NCBI RefSeq assembly: GCF_016107325.1
Contig: NZ_RCVT01000001.1
Coordinates: 1,302,001 to 1,366,000 of the forward strand
Source: Sphingomonas sp. MA1305
Lineage (GTDB): Bacteria > Pseudomonadota > Alphaproteobacteria > Sphingomonadales > Sphingomonadaceae
Length of the DNA: 64,000 nt
Direction of reading: 5' to 3'
A program made the position numbers and the translations under genes. Under the pieces are notes generated by a model. That model was not told the DNA's origin, ran no database searches, and saw only the letters and a program-made list of their open reading frames with translations. Positions 32,222-41,960 of this stretch are shown piece by piece. How positions within the stretch are numbered: position 1 is the first letter of the stretch; the number at the start of each line of letters is the position of its first letter.

Positions 32222-34041
32222 ACCCGGGCCAGCGCCTCCGCCGCGATCATCCGCGCCTCGCCATCGAGGCCGACCGCCCGCAAAGCCCCGACGATGCGAT
32301 AGAGCATGGCCGGGGGAACGCCCCGCCAGTGCGGCGTCTGCATGCCGATCGCCGCGAGCAGCACGACGCCGCCGCGGTCGCCATCGGCGGCGGCGCGGTC
32401 GATCGCGCGCGTCCACGACGTCTCCGCCCCGATCCGCACGTCGAGCGCCTGCGCCGCCCGCTCGACATCCTCGGACGACAGGCGGCCGAGCCCAGCCAGG
32501 CCCGCAAAGAACAGGCGCTGCTTCAGCGCTGCGTCACCGCTGCCGGCGTAACGCGACAGCACGCCATAGCCGACGCGTGCGTCGGTGTCGGGGTCGGCGA
32601 GCGTGATCATCGCCCATCCGTCGCCGCCCTCGGGCACCGCCGCCCGCCAGCGGGCCGCGCCGCGGTCCAGCCCGGCGGTCAACAGCGACGCGACGATCCG
32701 GTCGGCATCGGCAACGCCGAGCCGCACCGGCTGGCGCGCGGCCGCCCGCGCGGTCAGCACGAGCCGCGCGTAAGACGGCGTCTGATCGCCCCACAGCTGA
32801 CGCAAGGCGCCGAGCCGGGCATCGGCGCTGGCCCCGACATAGGCCGTCCGCAAGTCACTGGCGGCAGCGCTGGAGGTGCCGGGCATGTCGTCGGCGGCAT
32901 CGACCGCGCCATACAGGTCGACCAAGGCCGCATTCGACAGCACGCCCTGGGCAGCGGCAGCCTCGGCAGCCGCTATCCGGTCGGCGAGGCCGATACCGGG
33001 CGCCAGCGCATACCAGGAGCGGACCTGCGGTCCGACGCTGCCGAACAGGGTGTCGGGGATCGTCACGCCGGTCGCGGCGGCGAGGCCGAACCGCCAGTCG
33101 TCGAGCCGGTCGACCCCGGCCCATTCGATCGTCACCGCCTGGCCGCCGCCGGGCGCGGCGCCGACGACCTTCTGCGTCAATTGCAGATCGATGCCGGTGG
33201 CGACGTTGCGGCGGCGGGCGGCGGTGAGCAGCGACTTGGCCTGCGCCGCCTCTCCGCGCAGGCCGGCACAGATCGCCTGGGCCAGCGTCCAGCCGCGCGC
33301 CGGCGCGAGCCGTGCGCCACCATCAGCGATCGGGCACAGGCCGGCGGGGTCGCCGGTCGCCAGTGCGGCGCTCATCGCGACCTGATAGAGCTTGGGCGTG
33401 TAATTGCCGGTGTCGACGGACTGGACGACGGCGCGCGCCGCGGTCGATTCGCCCATGCGCAGCAGCAGCCAGGCGCGTTCCGCCGCGAAATCGGCGCCGT
33501 CAACGCGCGCCGGCGTAGAAAGCTGCGCGGCGAGCGTGCGACGCAGCAGGATCGACATCCAGCGCGACGGCAAAGGCGCCGCGATGCGGCGCATCAGCCC
33601 CTCGGCGAAACGGCCGTCGGTCTTGTCGAAGGTGTCGGCGCCGAGCGCACCCTCGCGCGGGCCGGCGGGACCGACCATGTCGAGCGAGCGGCGGGCATAA
33701 GCCGGCATCTCATATTGCGCGAGCGTGCGCGGATCGATCGTCGGCGTCGCGCTGGGGGTCGCGCTCGGCGTCGGCGTCGGGCTGAGGCCGGGCAGCGGCT
33801 GTATCGTCGCGACGCCGGTCGGGCCCGGTAGCGGTACGCCGGCCGGCGCGGCCTGGGTCGCGCGCGGCGTCGGGCTCGGCTGCGCGGCAGGTTCGCCGAA
33901 GCCGGGCGGCAGGATCGATTCGGGCCGGTCCTGGCCGATCGCCGGACCAAAGGCGGCAATGCCGGTCGCCGCCAGCGCGATCGCGGCGGCGCCGACGCGC
34001 GCCCTAGCTGAGATTGGCAAGCGTGACGGCCTTCTCGACAT
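32218..34041 (-). CDS. Hypothetical exported protein (Ala-rich, helical)
   Basis: About 607 residues. An N-terminal hydrophobic helix (VGAAAIALAATGIAAFG) suggests export or anchoring. A Pro/Thr-rich linker follows (PLPGLSPTPTPSATPSATP, about residues 80-100). The remainder is Ala-rich alpha-helical repeats reminiscent of TPR-like arrays (LYQVAMSAALATGDPAGLCP). Its place directly upstream of xerD is common in sphingomonads. The start is uncertain: ATG 34041 or TTG 34020; both overlap the upstream small gene. No function is assigned. Confidence 0.7.
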   Translation of the reverse strand: MSRRPSRLPISARARVGAAAIALAATGIAAFGPAIGQDRPESILPPGFGEPAAQPSPTPRATQAAPAGVPLPGPTGVATIQPLPGLSPTPTPSATPSATPTIDPRTLAQYEMPAYARRSLDMVGPAGPREGALGADTFDKTDGRFAEGLMRRIAAPLPSRWMSILLRRTLAAQLSTPARVDGADFAAERAWLLLRMGESTAARAVVQSVDTGNYTPKLYQVAMSAALATGDPAGLCPIADGGARLAPARGWTLAQAICAGLRGEAAQAKSLLTAARRRNVATGIDLQLTQKVVGAAPGGGQAVTIEWAGVDRLDDWRFGLAAATGVTIPDTLFGSVGPQVRSWYALAPGIGLADRIAAAEAAAAQGVLSNAALVDLYGAVDAADDMPGTSSAAASDLRTAYVGASADARLGALRQLWGDQTPSYARLVLTARAAARQPVRLGVADADRIVASLLTAGLDRGAARWRAAVPEGGDGWAMITLADPDTDARVGYGVLSRYAGSGDAALKQRLFFAGLAGLGRLSSEDVERAAQALDVRIGAETSWTRAIDRAAADGDRGGVVLLAAIGMQTPHWRGVPPAMLYRIVGALRAVGLDGEARMIAAEALARV

Positions 34042-34138
34042 GGGTCTGCGGCCGCTCCGACGCGCGGCCGGCGAGGAAGAACAGGCCACCGACGATGACG
34101 ACGAGGAGCACGACGGCGGTGATCGCGAGGCGGGACAT
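34004..34138 (-). CDS. Small single-span membrane protein
   Basis: 44 residues: one membrane helix (AITAVVLLVVIVGGLFFLAG) and a short polar tail ASERPQTHVEKAVTLANLS. The start at 34138 and strong hydrophobic pattern support it as a real gene; it overlaps the next gene's start by 38 bp. It is divergent from aroK (74 bp between starts). Confidence 0.65.
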   Translation of the reverse strand: MSRLAITAVVLLVVIVGGLFFLAGRASERPQTHVEKAVTLANLS

Positions 34139-34212
34139 AGCGTACCTTAAGTCACGTAAACACGGAGCAGAGCTTTTGCCCCGTCCTGCGCCGCTGTATA
34201 GCGCGGCGGACC

Positions 34213-34776
34213 ATGTTGCAAAGCGCTCTTCCCCACGACGCCGGATCGGCCGGTGCCGCCACCCGACCGATCGTGCTCGTCGGGCTGATGGGGGTCGGCA
34301 AGTCGACCGTCGGCCGCCGCCTTGCCGCACGCCTGTCGCTGCCGTTCGTCGACGCCGACCACGCGATCGAGGAGGCGGCGGGGATGACCGTCGCGGAGAT
34401 CTTCGAACGCTTCGGCGAACCCTATTTCCGCGACGGCGAGCGGCGCGTCATCGCCCGGCTGATGGACGGCCGGCCGAAGGTGATCGCGACCGGCGGCGGC
34501 GCCTTCATCAACCCGGAGACGCGCGCGCTGATCCTCAGCGAATCCACGGCGATCTGGCTGAACGCCGATCCGACCGTGCTCGCCGAGCGCGTCCGCCGGC
34601 GCGACACCCGCCCGCTGCTGCGCAATCGCGATCCGCACCAGGTGCTGAGCGAGCTCGCCGCCGTCCGCAACCCCATCTATGCCGAGGCGCATATCCACAT
34701 CACCAGCCACAAGGCTCCGCACGAGGCGACCGTCGCCGCCATCCTCAAGGCGCTGCGCCCGGCGGGCCGCCGGTGA
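34213..34776 (+). CDS. aroK: Shikimate kinase
   Basis: 187 residues; phosphorylates shikimate in aromatic amino-acid synthesis. Walker A is VGLMGVGKSTVGRRLA (about residues 23-38). Shikimate-binding residues are in FVDADHAIE and FRDGERRVI, then GGGAF; the lid Arg lies in RRRDTRPLL. The initial 18 residues before PIVLVGLMG are longer than in E. coli AroK. It overlaps aroB (GTGA). Confidence 0.95.
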   Translation: MLQSALPHDAGSAGAATRPIVLVGLMGVGKSTVGRRLAARLSLPFVDADHAIEEAAGMTVAEIFERFGEPYFRDGERRVIARLMDGRPKVIATGGGAFINPETRALILSESTAIWLNADPTVLAERVRRRDTRPLLRNRDPHQVLSELAAVRNPIYAEAHIHITSHKAPHEATVAAILKALRPAGRR

Positions 34777-35876
34777 GCCGCACCGTCACCGTCGCGCTCG
34801 GCGACCGCAGCTATCCGATCCTGATCGAAGCCGGCGTACTCGCCCGCGCCGCCACGCATCTCGCACCGTTGGCGCGGGGGCGGCGGATGGCGATCGTCAC
34901 CGACGAGCATGTGCGCGGGCATCTCGCCACCTTGCAGGCGTCGCTGGACGCGGCCGGGATCGCGAGCGAGGCGATCGTCCTGCCGCCCGGCGAGAAGACC
35001 AAGAGCTGGGCGCAGCTGGAATCGCTGTGCGACCGGCTGCTCGACCTCGGCATCGAGCGCGGCGATCATGTCATCGCGCTGGGTGGCGGAGTGATCGGCG
35101 ATCTGGTCGGCTTCGCCTGCGCCATACTGAAGCGCGGATGCGGCTTCGTGCAGGTGCCGACGACGTTGCTCGCGCAGGTCGACAGCTCGGTCGGCGGCAA
35201 GACCGCGATCAACACGCGGGCGGGCAAGAACCTCATCGGCGCCTTCCACCAGCCGTCGCTGGTGCTGATCGATCCCGACGTGCTCGACACCCTCCCCGCG
35301 CGAGAAACGCGGGCGGGCTATGCCGAGGTGGTCAAATACGGGCTGATCGACGATCCGGACTTCTTCGCCTGGTGCGAATCGCACGGCGCAGCGCTGCTCG
35401 CCGGCGACGCCGCGGCGCGCGAATATGCCATCGGCCACGCCGTCGCGGCCAAGGCGCGGATCGTCGCCGCGGACGAGCATGAGACCAACGGCATCCGCGC
35501 GCTGCTCAACCTCGGCCATACCTTCGGCCATGCGCTGGAGGCGGAGACCGGCTATTCGCAGGCGCTGCTGCATGGCGAGGGCGTCGCGGCGGGCTGCGCC
35601 CTCGCCTTCGCCTTTTCCGCGGCGCAGGGCCTGTGCAGCGTGACCGACGCCGATCGGGTCGCCGGCCATTTCCGGGCGGTGGGCCTGCCCGACGGGCTCG
35701 CCGCGGCGGGGATCCCGGCGGCCGGCGCAACGTTGGTCGAGCATATGCGACACGACAAGAAAATGGCGGCAGGCACCCTGCCCTTCCTGCTCGCCCGCGG
35801 GATCGGCCAGACCTATCTCGACAAGACGGTTGACCTCGCCGCGGTCGAGCGCTTCCTCGACGCCCAAACCCGCTGA
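34773..35876 (+). CDS. aroB: 3-dehydroquinate synthase
   Basis: 367 residues; NAD- and metal-dependent cyclisation of DAHP. The GTG start at 34773 overlaps the aroK stop. NAD-binding [19 protein letters not shown] and substrate/metal blocks [43 protein letters not shown], and [13 protein letters not shown] are intact. It forms an operon with aroK and the downstream DUF2256 gene, whose ATG overlaps the aroB stop. Confidence 0.96.
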   Translation: MSRTVTVALGDRSYPILIEAGVLARAATHLAPLARGRRMAIVTDEHVRGHLATLQASLDAAGIASEAIVLPPGEKTKSWAQLESLCDRLLDLGIERGDHVIALGGGVIGDLVGFACAILKRGCGFVQVPTTLLAQVDSSVGGKTAINTRAGKNLIGAFHQPSLVLIDPDVLDTLPARETRAGYAEVVKYGLIDDPDFFAWCESHGAALLAGDAAAREYAIGHAVAAKARIVAADEHETNGIRALLNLGHTFGHALEAETGYSQALLHGEGVAAGCALAFAFSAAQGLCSVTDADRVAGHFRAVGLPDGLAAAGIPAAGATLVEHMRHDKKMAAGTLPFLLARGIGQTYLDKTVDLAAVERFLDAQTR

Positions 35877-36049
35877 TGCCCAACGGCGTCGCCAAGCGGG
35901 ACCTGCCGACCAAAGTCTGCCCAGCGTGCGGGCGGCCGTTCAGCTGGCGCAAGAAGTGGGCGCGCGACTGGGACAGCGTGATCTACTGCTCGGACAAGTG
36001 CCGGAAGTCGCGCGGCAAAACCGCGAGTCTTGACAGAATTGACGCCTGA
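35876..36049 (+). CDS. DUF2256 protein
   Basis: 57 residues. The zinc-finger-like [19 protein letters not shown] followed by [10 protein letters not shown] is the full DUF2256 signature with four Cys. The function of the family is unknown. The ATG overlaps the aroB stop (TGATG), so it is co-translated. Confidence 0.88.
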   Translation: MPNGVAKRDLPTKVCPACGRPFSWRKKWARDWDSVIYCSDKCRKSRGKTASLDRIDA

Positions 36050-36164
36050 CCGTGCAATGTCCGCTGCCCCGATAGTGAGACGCGGCATGCCGTCAGCTTT
36101 ATGGACGATCAGAAAGAGCGCGTGCCCACCGGTCTAGCGAACGGCGCCCTTGTAGGACAGCGGT

Positions 36165-36491
36165 TCAAGCACCGCGCAGCTGCCATGCCAGCCACAGCCA
36201 GCCGCCGATCAGCAGCGCGCCGCCGATCGGTGTGACCGCGCCGAGCCAGCGCGGTGCACCGAGCGCCATCAGGTACAGCGTGCCGGCGAAGATCGCCCCA
36301 CCGGCGACGAACAGCCATGCCGGCCCGCGCGCCTCCATCCGCAGCGCGACCAGCGCCGCGACGGCATGGATCAGCTGGTAATGGCCGCCGGTCTTCAGCC
36401 ATTCTTGGGCCGCGCCGGTCGCGCCATGCGCACCGAACGCCCCGGCCGCGACCGCCAGCGCACCCGACAAAGCGGCGAGCAAGCCGAGCAT
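36165..36491 (-). CDS. DUF423 membrane protein
   Basis: 108 residues, four membrane helices. LGLLAALSGALAVAAGAFG followed by AHG is the diagnostic N-terminus of DUF423 (YgdD-like). The start at 36491 overlaps the KefC stop (TGATG); a longer start at 36509 is less likely. Function unknown. Confidence 0.85.
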   Translation of the reverse strand: MLGLLAALSGALAVAAGAFGAHGATGAAQEWLKTGGHYQLIHAVAALVALRMEARGPAWLFVAGGAIFAGTLYLMALGAPRWLGAVTPIGGALLIGGWLWLAWQLRGA

Positions 36492-38251
36492 CAGCGGTCG
36501 TTCCCCCAAGGCTGCTGCTCCGCGACCAGCGCGCGGGCGGCACGGATGTCGCCAGCCTCGATCTGGATGCGCAGCCGCTCCTTGTCGCGCGATCGATACA
36601 TCTGCTCGGCGCGGTTGATATCAGTCTCCGAGACGCCGAGCCCGTCGAGTGCCAGCCGCGCCATCTTCACCGCGGATTCGAGCACCTCGCGGACGACGTA
36701 TTTAGCCGGCCCCTGCTTCAGCTTGACCAAAGCGCGGCGATCATAGGCGCGGACATAGATTTCCGCGTTCGGGAAGGCTTCGTGTACCGCTTCCAGGGTA
36801 TCGGGCTGGATTTGATCGCCGTCGATGCAGAACAGAATCAGCTCCGCCTCCGCCGCGCCCGCCTGGCGCAGCAGGTCGAGCCGGGTACCGTCGCCGTAAT
36901 AGACCTTGGCGCCGAACTCGCCGGCGATGTCGATCATCTCGATGTCGGTGTCGATCAGCGTCACCGGAATGTTGCTGGCGAGCAGCATCTGGCCGACCGT
37001 CTGGCCGAACCGCCCGTAGCCGACGATGATCGCGTTGGCGCCGTCCGCCTTGGGCCCGTCGCGCTCCTGATCCTTGGCGATCGGCTCCTCGCGGAAGCGC
37101 CTGGTGATGCCCATCAGGAACGGCGTGGTCGCCATCGACAGGGTGACGATCGCGCCGAACAGGCTGGCCGCATCGGGGGCGATCAGCAGCCCGGCCTGCG
37201 CCTGGGCGAACAGCACAAAGCCGAACTCGCCGCCCTGGCTGAGCAGCAGGCCGAGCGCCAGCGCGCTCCGCCAGGTCATGCGGAAGGCCAGGCCGATCAG
37301 GAAGATGACGAACGTCTTGGTGGCGATCAGGGCGAGCGCCATGGTGATCACGAAGGCCGGCCGGTCGGCGATCGCGGGCAGATTGAGCATCATGCCGACG
37401 GCGAGGAAGAACAGGCCGAGCAGGATCGACCGGAACGGATCGACGTCCGCCTCCAGCTCGTGCCGGTAGGGGCTGTCGGCGAGCATCACGCCGGCAATGA
37501 ACGCGCCGAGCGCGGTCGACAGGCCGAGCGCCTCCATCACCGCGGCGCTGGCGATGACGGTGAACAGCGCGGCGAAGACGAACATCTCGCGCTCGCCGAG
37601 ATTGCCGATCAGGCGGAACAGCGGGCGCAGCAGGAAACGGCCGGCGAGGATCAGGCCGATCACCGCGCCGACGGTGTAGATGGCGAGCAGCCAGCCCGGC
37701 GGGGCATGGGCGTCGGCGGGATTGCGGCTCATCGCCGCGACGATCGTGATCAGCGGCACGATCGACAGGTCCTGGAACAGCAGGATCGAGAAGGCCCGCT
37801 CGCCGAAGGGCGTGCGCAGCCGGCCGGCGGATTGCAGCATCGGCAGCACCTGCGCCGTCGACGACAGCGCCAGCGGCAGGCCGAGCGCGAGCGCGGCTGG
37901 CCCCGAGAAGCGGGCGAGGAAGACGATGCCGGTGATGGCGAGGCCGCAGGCGACGACCTGGAGCAGGCCGACGCCGAAGATCTCCTGCTTCATCCGCCAC
38001 AGGCGGCTGGGATTCAGTTCCAGCCCGACGACGAACAGCAGCAGGGTGATGCCGAGTTCGGCGACGCCGATCTTCGATTCCGCGTCGCCGACCAGGCCGA
38101 GGACATGCGGGCCGACGACCGCGCCGGCGACGAGGAAGCCCAGCGTCGCGCCGAGGCCGACGCGCCGGAACAGCAGGACGAAGGCGAGGCCGGCGCCGAG
38201 CAGCACCATGCCGTCGCGGAGCAGCGAGACGGTTCCGCCCGCGTCATGCAT
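36491..38251 (-). CDS. CPA2 potassium/proton antiporter, KefC-type
   Basis: 586 residues. About 12 membrane spans form the Na+/H+ exchanger domain, including LGFLVAGAVVGPHVLGLV, ALSSTAQVLPML and FGERAFSILLFQDLSIVPL. The C-terminal cytosolic RCK/TrkA-N domain has the Rossmann motif IIVGYGRFGQTVGQML and acidic VTLIDTDIEM. KefC-type systems export potassium under electrophile stress, gated by glutathione adducts. The start is ATG 38251 (good spacing after GAGG) or 38257. It overlaps DUF423 and follows the NifU-like gene. Confidence 0.9.
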   Translation of the reverse strand: MHDAGGTVSLLRDGMVLLGAGLAFVLLFRRVGLGATLGFLVAGAVVGPHVLGLVGDAESKIGVAELGITLLLFVVGLELNPSRLWRMKQEIFGVGLLQVVACGLAITGIVFLARFSGPAALALGLPLALSSTAQVLPMLQSAGRLRTPFGERAFSILLFQDLSIVPLITIVAAMSRNPADAHAPPGWLLAIYTVGAVIGLILAGRFLLRPLFRLIGNLGEREMFVFAALFTVIASAAVMEALGLSTALGAFIAGVMLADSPYRHELEADVDPFRSILLGLFFLAVGMMLNLPAIADRPAFVITMALALIATKTFVIFLIGLAFRMTWRSALALGLLLSQGGEFGFVLFAQAQAGLLIAPDAASLFGAIVTLSMATTPFLMGITRRFREEPIAKDQERDGPKADGANAIIVGYGRFGQTVGQMLLASNIPVTLIDTDIEMIDIAGEFGAKVYYGDGTRLDLLRQAGAAEAELILFCIDGDQIQPDTLEAVHEAFPNAEIYVRAYDRRALVKLKQGPAKYVVREVLESAVKMARLALDGLGVSETDINRAEQMYRSRDKERLRIQIEAGDIRAARALVAEQQPWGNDR

Positions 38252-38681
38252 GGGCATGCGCCTCGCGCGCCGCCGCCGCCGCTTCGGCCGCCGCCTCGAA
38301 CGCCAGGCGGATCGACGGATGGCGGGCGGTATAGTCGAGCGCGGGGGTGAAGACCTCGAGGCCGGGCCAATCCGGCCGTTCCCCCTCGCGCGCCAGCCAG
38401 CCGGCCAGCCCGTCGCGCGCCGCGGCGAGCTCCTCCGGCGTGCGGCCGAGGATGTTGGCGGCGAGCAGCGACGCCGACGCCTGGCCGAGCGCGCAGGCGC
38501 GGACCAGCAGCCCGACCTCACTGACCCGGCCGGCGTCGTCGACGCCGACGTCGACGGTCACGCGGCTGCCGCAGATCGGCGAGCGTTTCTCCGCGGTGGC
38601 CATGGCGTGTTCGAGCCGCTCGTGATGCGGGATCGAGGCGGCGAGGCGGAGGATGTCCGCATTGTAGAGGGGGGCGTTCAC
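38244..38681 (-). CDS. Iron-sulfur cluster assembly scaffold (NifU/IscU-like)
   Basis: 145 residues, NifU-N-like fold. The start (NADILRLAASIPHHERLEH) and CGSRVTVDVGVDD with RACALGQASASLLA contain two of the three cluster-ligand Cys. The third Cys expected near the C-terminus is replaced in PDWPGLEVFTPA, so it may be a degenerate scaffold. It overlaps cvpA (ATGA). Confidence 0.75.
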   Translation of the reverse strand: MNAPLYNADILRLAASIPHHERLEHAMATAEKRSPICGSRVTVDVGVDDAGRVSEVGLLVRACALGQASASLLAANILGRTPEELAAARDGLAGWLAREGERPDWPGLEVFTPALDYTARHPSIRLAFEAAAEAAAAAREAHAHA

Positions 38682-39238
38682 GGGGCGTCACTCGCTGACG
38701 GAGAGGGATCGGGCGTCCGGGCGCCGAAGACGGGCAGGCCGCGGCGGCGACGGTCGACGAAATCGGCGATGCCGGCGCTGGTCGCGTTGAGCAGCGGATA
38801 GCTGCGCGATTGCGTCATCCATTCGGGACGGTGACTGGCGCCGCCCCGCGCCGTGTCGACGACCAGAGCGGCGAGCAGGAAGCCGAGGCTGGCGAGGATC
38901 AGTCCCTTGAGCGCGCCGAAGCCGAAGCCGAGCGCCCGGTCGACGGGGCCGAGGATCGAGGTGCGGGTGCGCTTGCCGATCGCCGTGGCGACGAGCCGGC
39001 CGACGACATAGGTGCCGCCGGCGATGATCGCGAAGGCGGCGACCGCCGCGCCCGACGGCGTGCCGATCGTCCTCGCCAGCGTGGCCGCGAGCGCGATGTG
39101 GAACAGCTTGAGCATCGCGACGATCGCGACCCAGGCGAACAGCGACAGCACTTCGGTGACGAACCCGCGCAGGCCGCCGAGCACCGCAGCGCCGAGGACG
39201 AGGACGAGAACGATGATGTCGAGTGCGGTCAGCCCCAT
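38678..39238 (-). CDS. cvpA: CvpA family membrane protein
   Basis: 186 residues with four membrane helices. TALDIIVLVLVLGAAVLGGLRG and GPVDRALGFGFGALKGLI are the CvpA signatures. The family is linked to colicin V production and envelope integrity; the precise role is unknown. The C-terminal tail is polar and Pro-rich. It is first gene of the leftward cvpA-nifU-kefC-DUF423 run. Confidence 0.88.
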   Translation of the reverse strand: MGLTALDIIVLVLVLGAAVLGGLRGFVTEVLSLFAWVAIVAMLKLFHIALAATLARTIGTPSGAAVAAFAIIAGGTYVVGRLVATAIGKRTRTSILGPVDRALGFGFGALKGLILASLGFLLAALVVDTARGGASHRPEWMTQSRSYPLLNATSAGIADFVDRRRRGLPVFGARTPDPSPSASDAP

Positions 39239-39414
39239 GATCGTATCGATAGGGATGCGCAGGCGCGGCGGCTAGGGGGGAAGCGACGGCATCGCCCCGC
39301 CCTTCCTCCCCCGGCGCCGCATCGGCCGGAGCCCGCATAGCGACCGCTGCAGCACCAGCGTTCGGCGATGCGAGGCGATTGGCGGCGATGGCGGCGGCGG
39401 TGTATGGCGCCGCC

Positions 39415-41031
39415 ATGATCCGTGTCACCGAATTGAAATTGCCGCTCCATCATGCCGAGGACGACCTGCCTGCCGCGATCCTCGCGCGGCTCGACCTGCA
39501 GCCCGCCGAGCTGATCGACTTCGCCGTCGCCCGGCGCGGCCATGACGCCCGCGCTCGCGGCCGCATCGCGCTGGTCTATGCGGTCGACGTGACGGTGCGT
39601 GACGAGGCGGCGGTGCTCGCCGCCTTCGCCGCCGATCCGAACGTGCGGCCGACGCCGGACACGTCCTATTATCCGGTCGCCACCGCGACGAGCGGCGCGC
39701 CGCGTCCGGTGGTGATCGGCGCGGGGCCGTGCGGCCTGTTCGCGACGCTGATCCTCGCGCAGATGGGGTTCCGCCCGATCCTGCTCGAACGCGGCAAGGT
39801 GGTGCGCGAGCGGACCAAGGACACCTGGGGCCTGTGGCGGCGCGGCGTGCTCGACCCGGAATCCAACGTGCAATATGGCGAGGGCGGCGCCGGCACCTTC
39901 TCCGACGGCAAATTGTACAGCCGCATCAAGGATCCGCGCCATCTCAACCGCAAGGTGCTGACCGAGTTCGTCAAGGCGGGCGCCCCGCCCGAGATCCTGA
40001 CCGAGGCGCATCCGCATATCGGCACCTTCCGCCTGGTGACGATGGTCGAGAGCATGCGTGCGAGCATCGAGGCGCTGGGCGGCGAATATCGCTTCTCGAC
40101 GCGGGTCGACGGGATCGACGTCGCGGTCGCGGCGGATGGCGGGCGGCAGCTACGCGGCCTGCACCTCAGCGACGGCGGCTATCTGGAAACCAGCCACGTC
40201 GTCTTCGCGGTCGGCCACAGCGCGCGCGACACCTTCGCGATGCTGCATGCGGCGGGCGTCTTCGTCGAGCCCAAGCCCTTCTCGATCGGCGTCAGGATCG
40301 AACATCCGCAAAGCTGGATCGATCGCGCACGCTTCGGCAGCGAGGCGGGCAACCGCATCCTCGGCGCCGCCGAATATCACATCTCGCACCATTGTTCGAA
40401 CGGGCGCACGGTGTACAGCTTCTGCATGTGCCCTGGCGGCACCGTCGTCGCCGCGACGTCCGAAGAGGGGCGGGTCGCGACCAACGGCATGAGCCAATAT
40501 TCGCGCAACGAGCGCAACGCCAATTCGGGCTTCGTCGTCGCGATCGACCCGGCGCGCGACTTTCCCGGCGATCCGCTCGCCGGCCTTGCGCTGCAACGCC
40601 ATTGGGAGGAACGCGCCTTCGTCGCCGGCGGATCGAACTACAAGGCGCCGGCGCAGCGGTTGGGCGATTTCATGGCCGGCCAGCCGTCGACCGGCCTAGG
40701 CGACATCGTGCCTTCCTATCGCCCCGGCGTGACGCCGACCGACCTCGCCTTGTGCCTGCCTGACTATGCGGTGGCGGCGATGCGCGAGGCGATCCCCGTC
40801 TTCGGGCGGCAGATCGCCGGCTACGATCATCCCGACGTGGTGATGACCGGGGTCGAGACGCGCACCTCCTCTCCCGTCCGCTTCACCCGCGGCAAGGATT
40901 TCCAGAGCCTCAACACCGCCGGTCTCTTCCCGGCCGGCGAGGGCGCGGGCTATGCCGGCGGCATCCTGTCGGCGGCGGTCGACGGCATCAAGGTGGCCGA
41001 GGCGGTGGCGCAGAGCATCGTCGCGGCATGA
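39415..41031 (+). CDS. FAD-dependent dehydrogenase (uncharacterised FAD-binding family)
   Basis: 538 residues. After an N-terminal alpha/beta domain (to about residue 95), the FAD-binding GxGxxG appears as [20 protein letters not shown], with the acidic end in ILLERG. The block [20 protein letters not shown] and the C-terminal [15 protein letters not shown] are diagnostic of this conserved family annotated as NAD(P)/FAD-dependent oxidoreductase. Substrate unknown. The start is ATG 39415. It overlaps rluE. Confidence 0.88.
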   Translation: MIRVTELKLPLHHAEDDLPAAILARLDLQPAELIDFAVARRGHDARARGRIALVYAVDVTVRDEAAVLAAFAADPNVRPTPDTSYYPVATATSGAPRPVVIGAGPCGLFATLILAQMGFRPILLERGKVVRERTKDTWGLWRRGVLDPESNVQYGEGGAGTFSDGKLYSRIKDPRHLNRKVLTEFVKAGAPPEILTEAHPHIGTFRLVTMVESMRASIEALGGEYRFSTRVDGIDVAVAADGGRQLRGLHLSDGGYLETSHVVFAVGHSARDTFAMLHAAGVFVEPKPFSIGVRIEHPQSWIDRARFGSEAGNRILGAAEYHISHHCSNGRTVYSFCMCPGGTVVAATSEEGRVATNGMSQYSRNERNANSGFVVAIDPARDFPGDPLAGLALQRHWEERAFVAGGSNYKAPAQRLGDFMAGQPSTGLGDIVPSYRPGVTPTDLALCLPDYAVAAMREAIPVFGRQIAGYDHPDVVMTGVETRTSSPVRFTRGKDFQSLNTAGLFPAGEGAGYAGGILSAAVDGIKVAEAVAQSIVAA

Positions 41032-41570
41032 CGCGGCTGGTGCTGCTCAACAAACCCTATGGCGTGCTCAGCCAGTTCACCGATGCCAAATCGCCGACCG
41101 CGCGGCCGACGCTGTCGGGGCTGGTCGACCTGCCGGGCGTCTATCCGGCGGGACGGCTGGATCGCGACAGCGAGGGGCTGTTGCTGCTGACCGACGACGG
41201 CCGGCTGCAGGCGCGGATCGCCGATCCCAGGTTCAAGCTCCCCAAGACCTATCTTGTCCAGGTCGAAGGCGCGGTCGACGACAGCGCCATGGCCCGGCTG
41301 CGCCACGGCGTGACGCTGAACGACGGACCGACCCGCCCCGCGGAGGTCGAGGCGATCGCGCCGCCGGACCTGTGGCGGCGCGACCCGCCGGTGCGCTTCC
41401 GCGCGACCATTCCCGATCACTGGTTGCGCCTGACGATCCGCGAAGGCCGCAACCGGCAGGTGCGGCGGATGACGGCGGCGGTCGGCCTGCCGACGCTGCG
41501 GCTGGTGCGCTGGTCGATCGGCGACTGGACGCTGGACGGCCTGGCGCCGGGCACATGGCGGCTGGGGTGA
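41028..41570 (+). CDS. rluE: Ribosomal large subunit pseudouridine synthase E
   Basis: 180 residues, RsuA/RluE family. Catalytic Asp lies in [19 protein letters not shown]-terminal signature [21 protein letters not shown]. There is no N-terminal S4 domain, as in RluE, which modifies U2457 of 23S rRNA in E. coli. The start overlaps the FAD gene (ATGA). Confidence 0.88.
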   Translation: MTRLVLLNKPYGVLSQFTDAKSPTARPTLSGLVDLPGVYPAGRLDRDSEGLLLLTDDGRLQARIADPRFKLPKTYLVQVEGAVDDSAMARLRHGVTLNDGPTRPAEVEAIAPPDLWRRDPPVRFRATIPDHWLRLTIREGRNRQVRRMTAAVGLPTLRLVRWSIGDWTLDGLAPGTWRLG

Positions 41571-41926
41571 AGGTCTTTTTCGACGGCAGCAGCCGGCCGG
41601 CCCCCGCCGGCATGGCGATCGCCGTCGTCGTGCGCGGCGTCGCGACGGTGCGGCGCGATCTCGGCATCGGCAGCAGCATGGAGGCGGAATGGCTGGCGCT
41701 GATCGCGGCCCTGCAGGCGGCGGTGGCGAGCGGCGCGGCGGACGTCGTGCTGCTCGGCGACGCGGCGGCGGTGATCGCGCAGGCGAACGGCAATGCGCGG
41801 TGCCCGCCCTCGTGCGCACACCATCTGGCGACATTCCGCGCCGCGCCCAAGCCGCCGGGACGATGGCGTCTCCGCTATCTCCGGCGGACGCAGAATCTGG
41901 CGGGGATCGCGCTGGAGGCGCGCTAG
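41555..41926 (+). CDS. RNase H-like protein
   Basis: 123 residues from ATG 41555, or 119 from GTG 41567 which overlaps the rluE stop. The RNase H fold is recognisable: [10 protein letters not shown] with the first Asp, [14 protein letters not shown] with the Glu, and [11 protein letters not shown] with the second Asp. The fourth catalytic acidic residue, normally in a CDELA-type motif, is missing: the end reads [13 protein letters not shown]. Activity is therefore doubtful. Confidence 0.7.
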   Translation: MAAGVKVFFDGSSRPAPAGMAIAVVVRGVATVRRDLGIGSSMEAEWLALIAALQAAVASGAADVVLLGDAAAVIAQANGNARCPPSCAHHLATFRAAPKPPGRWRLRYLRRTQNLAGIALEAR

Positions 41927-41960
41927 CGCCGGCCCTTCATCGGCCGGCGCCGCGATATCG

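Noticed and set aside
36050..36075. AATGTCCGCTGCCCC resembles one arm of the palindromic repeat family.
   Set aside because: No matching second arm follows, so it is at most a decayed remnant.
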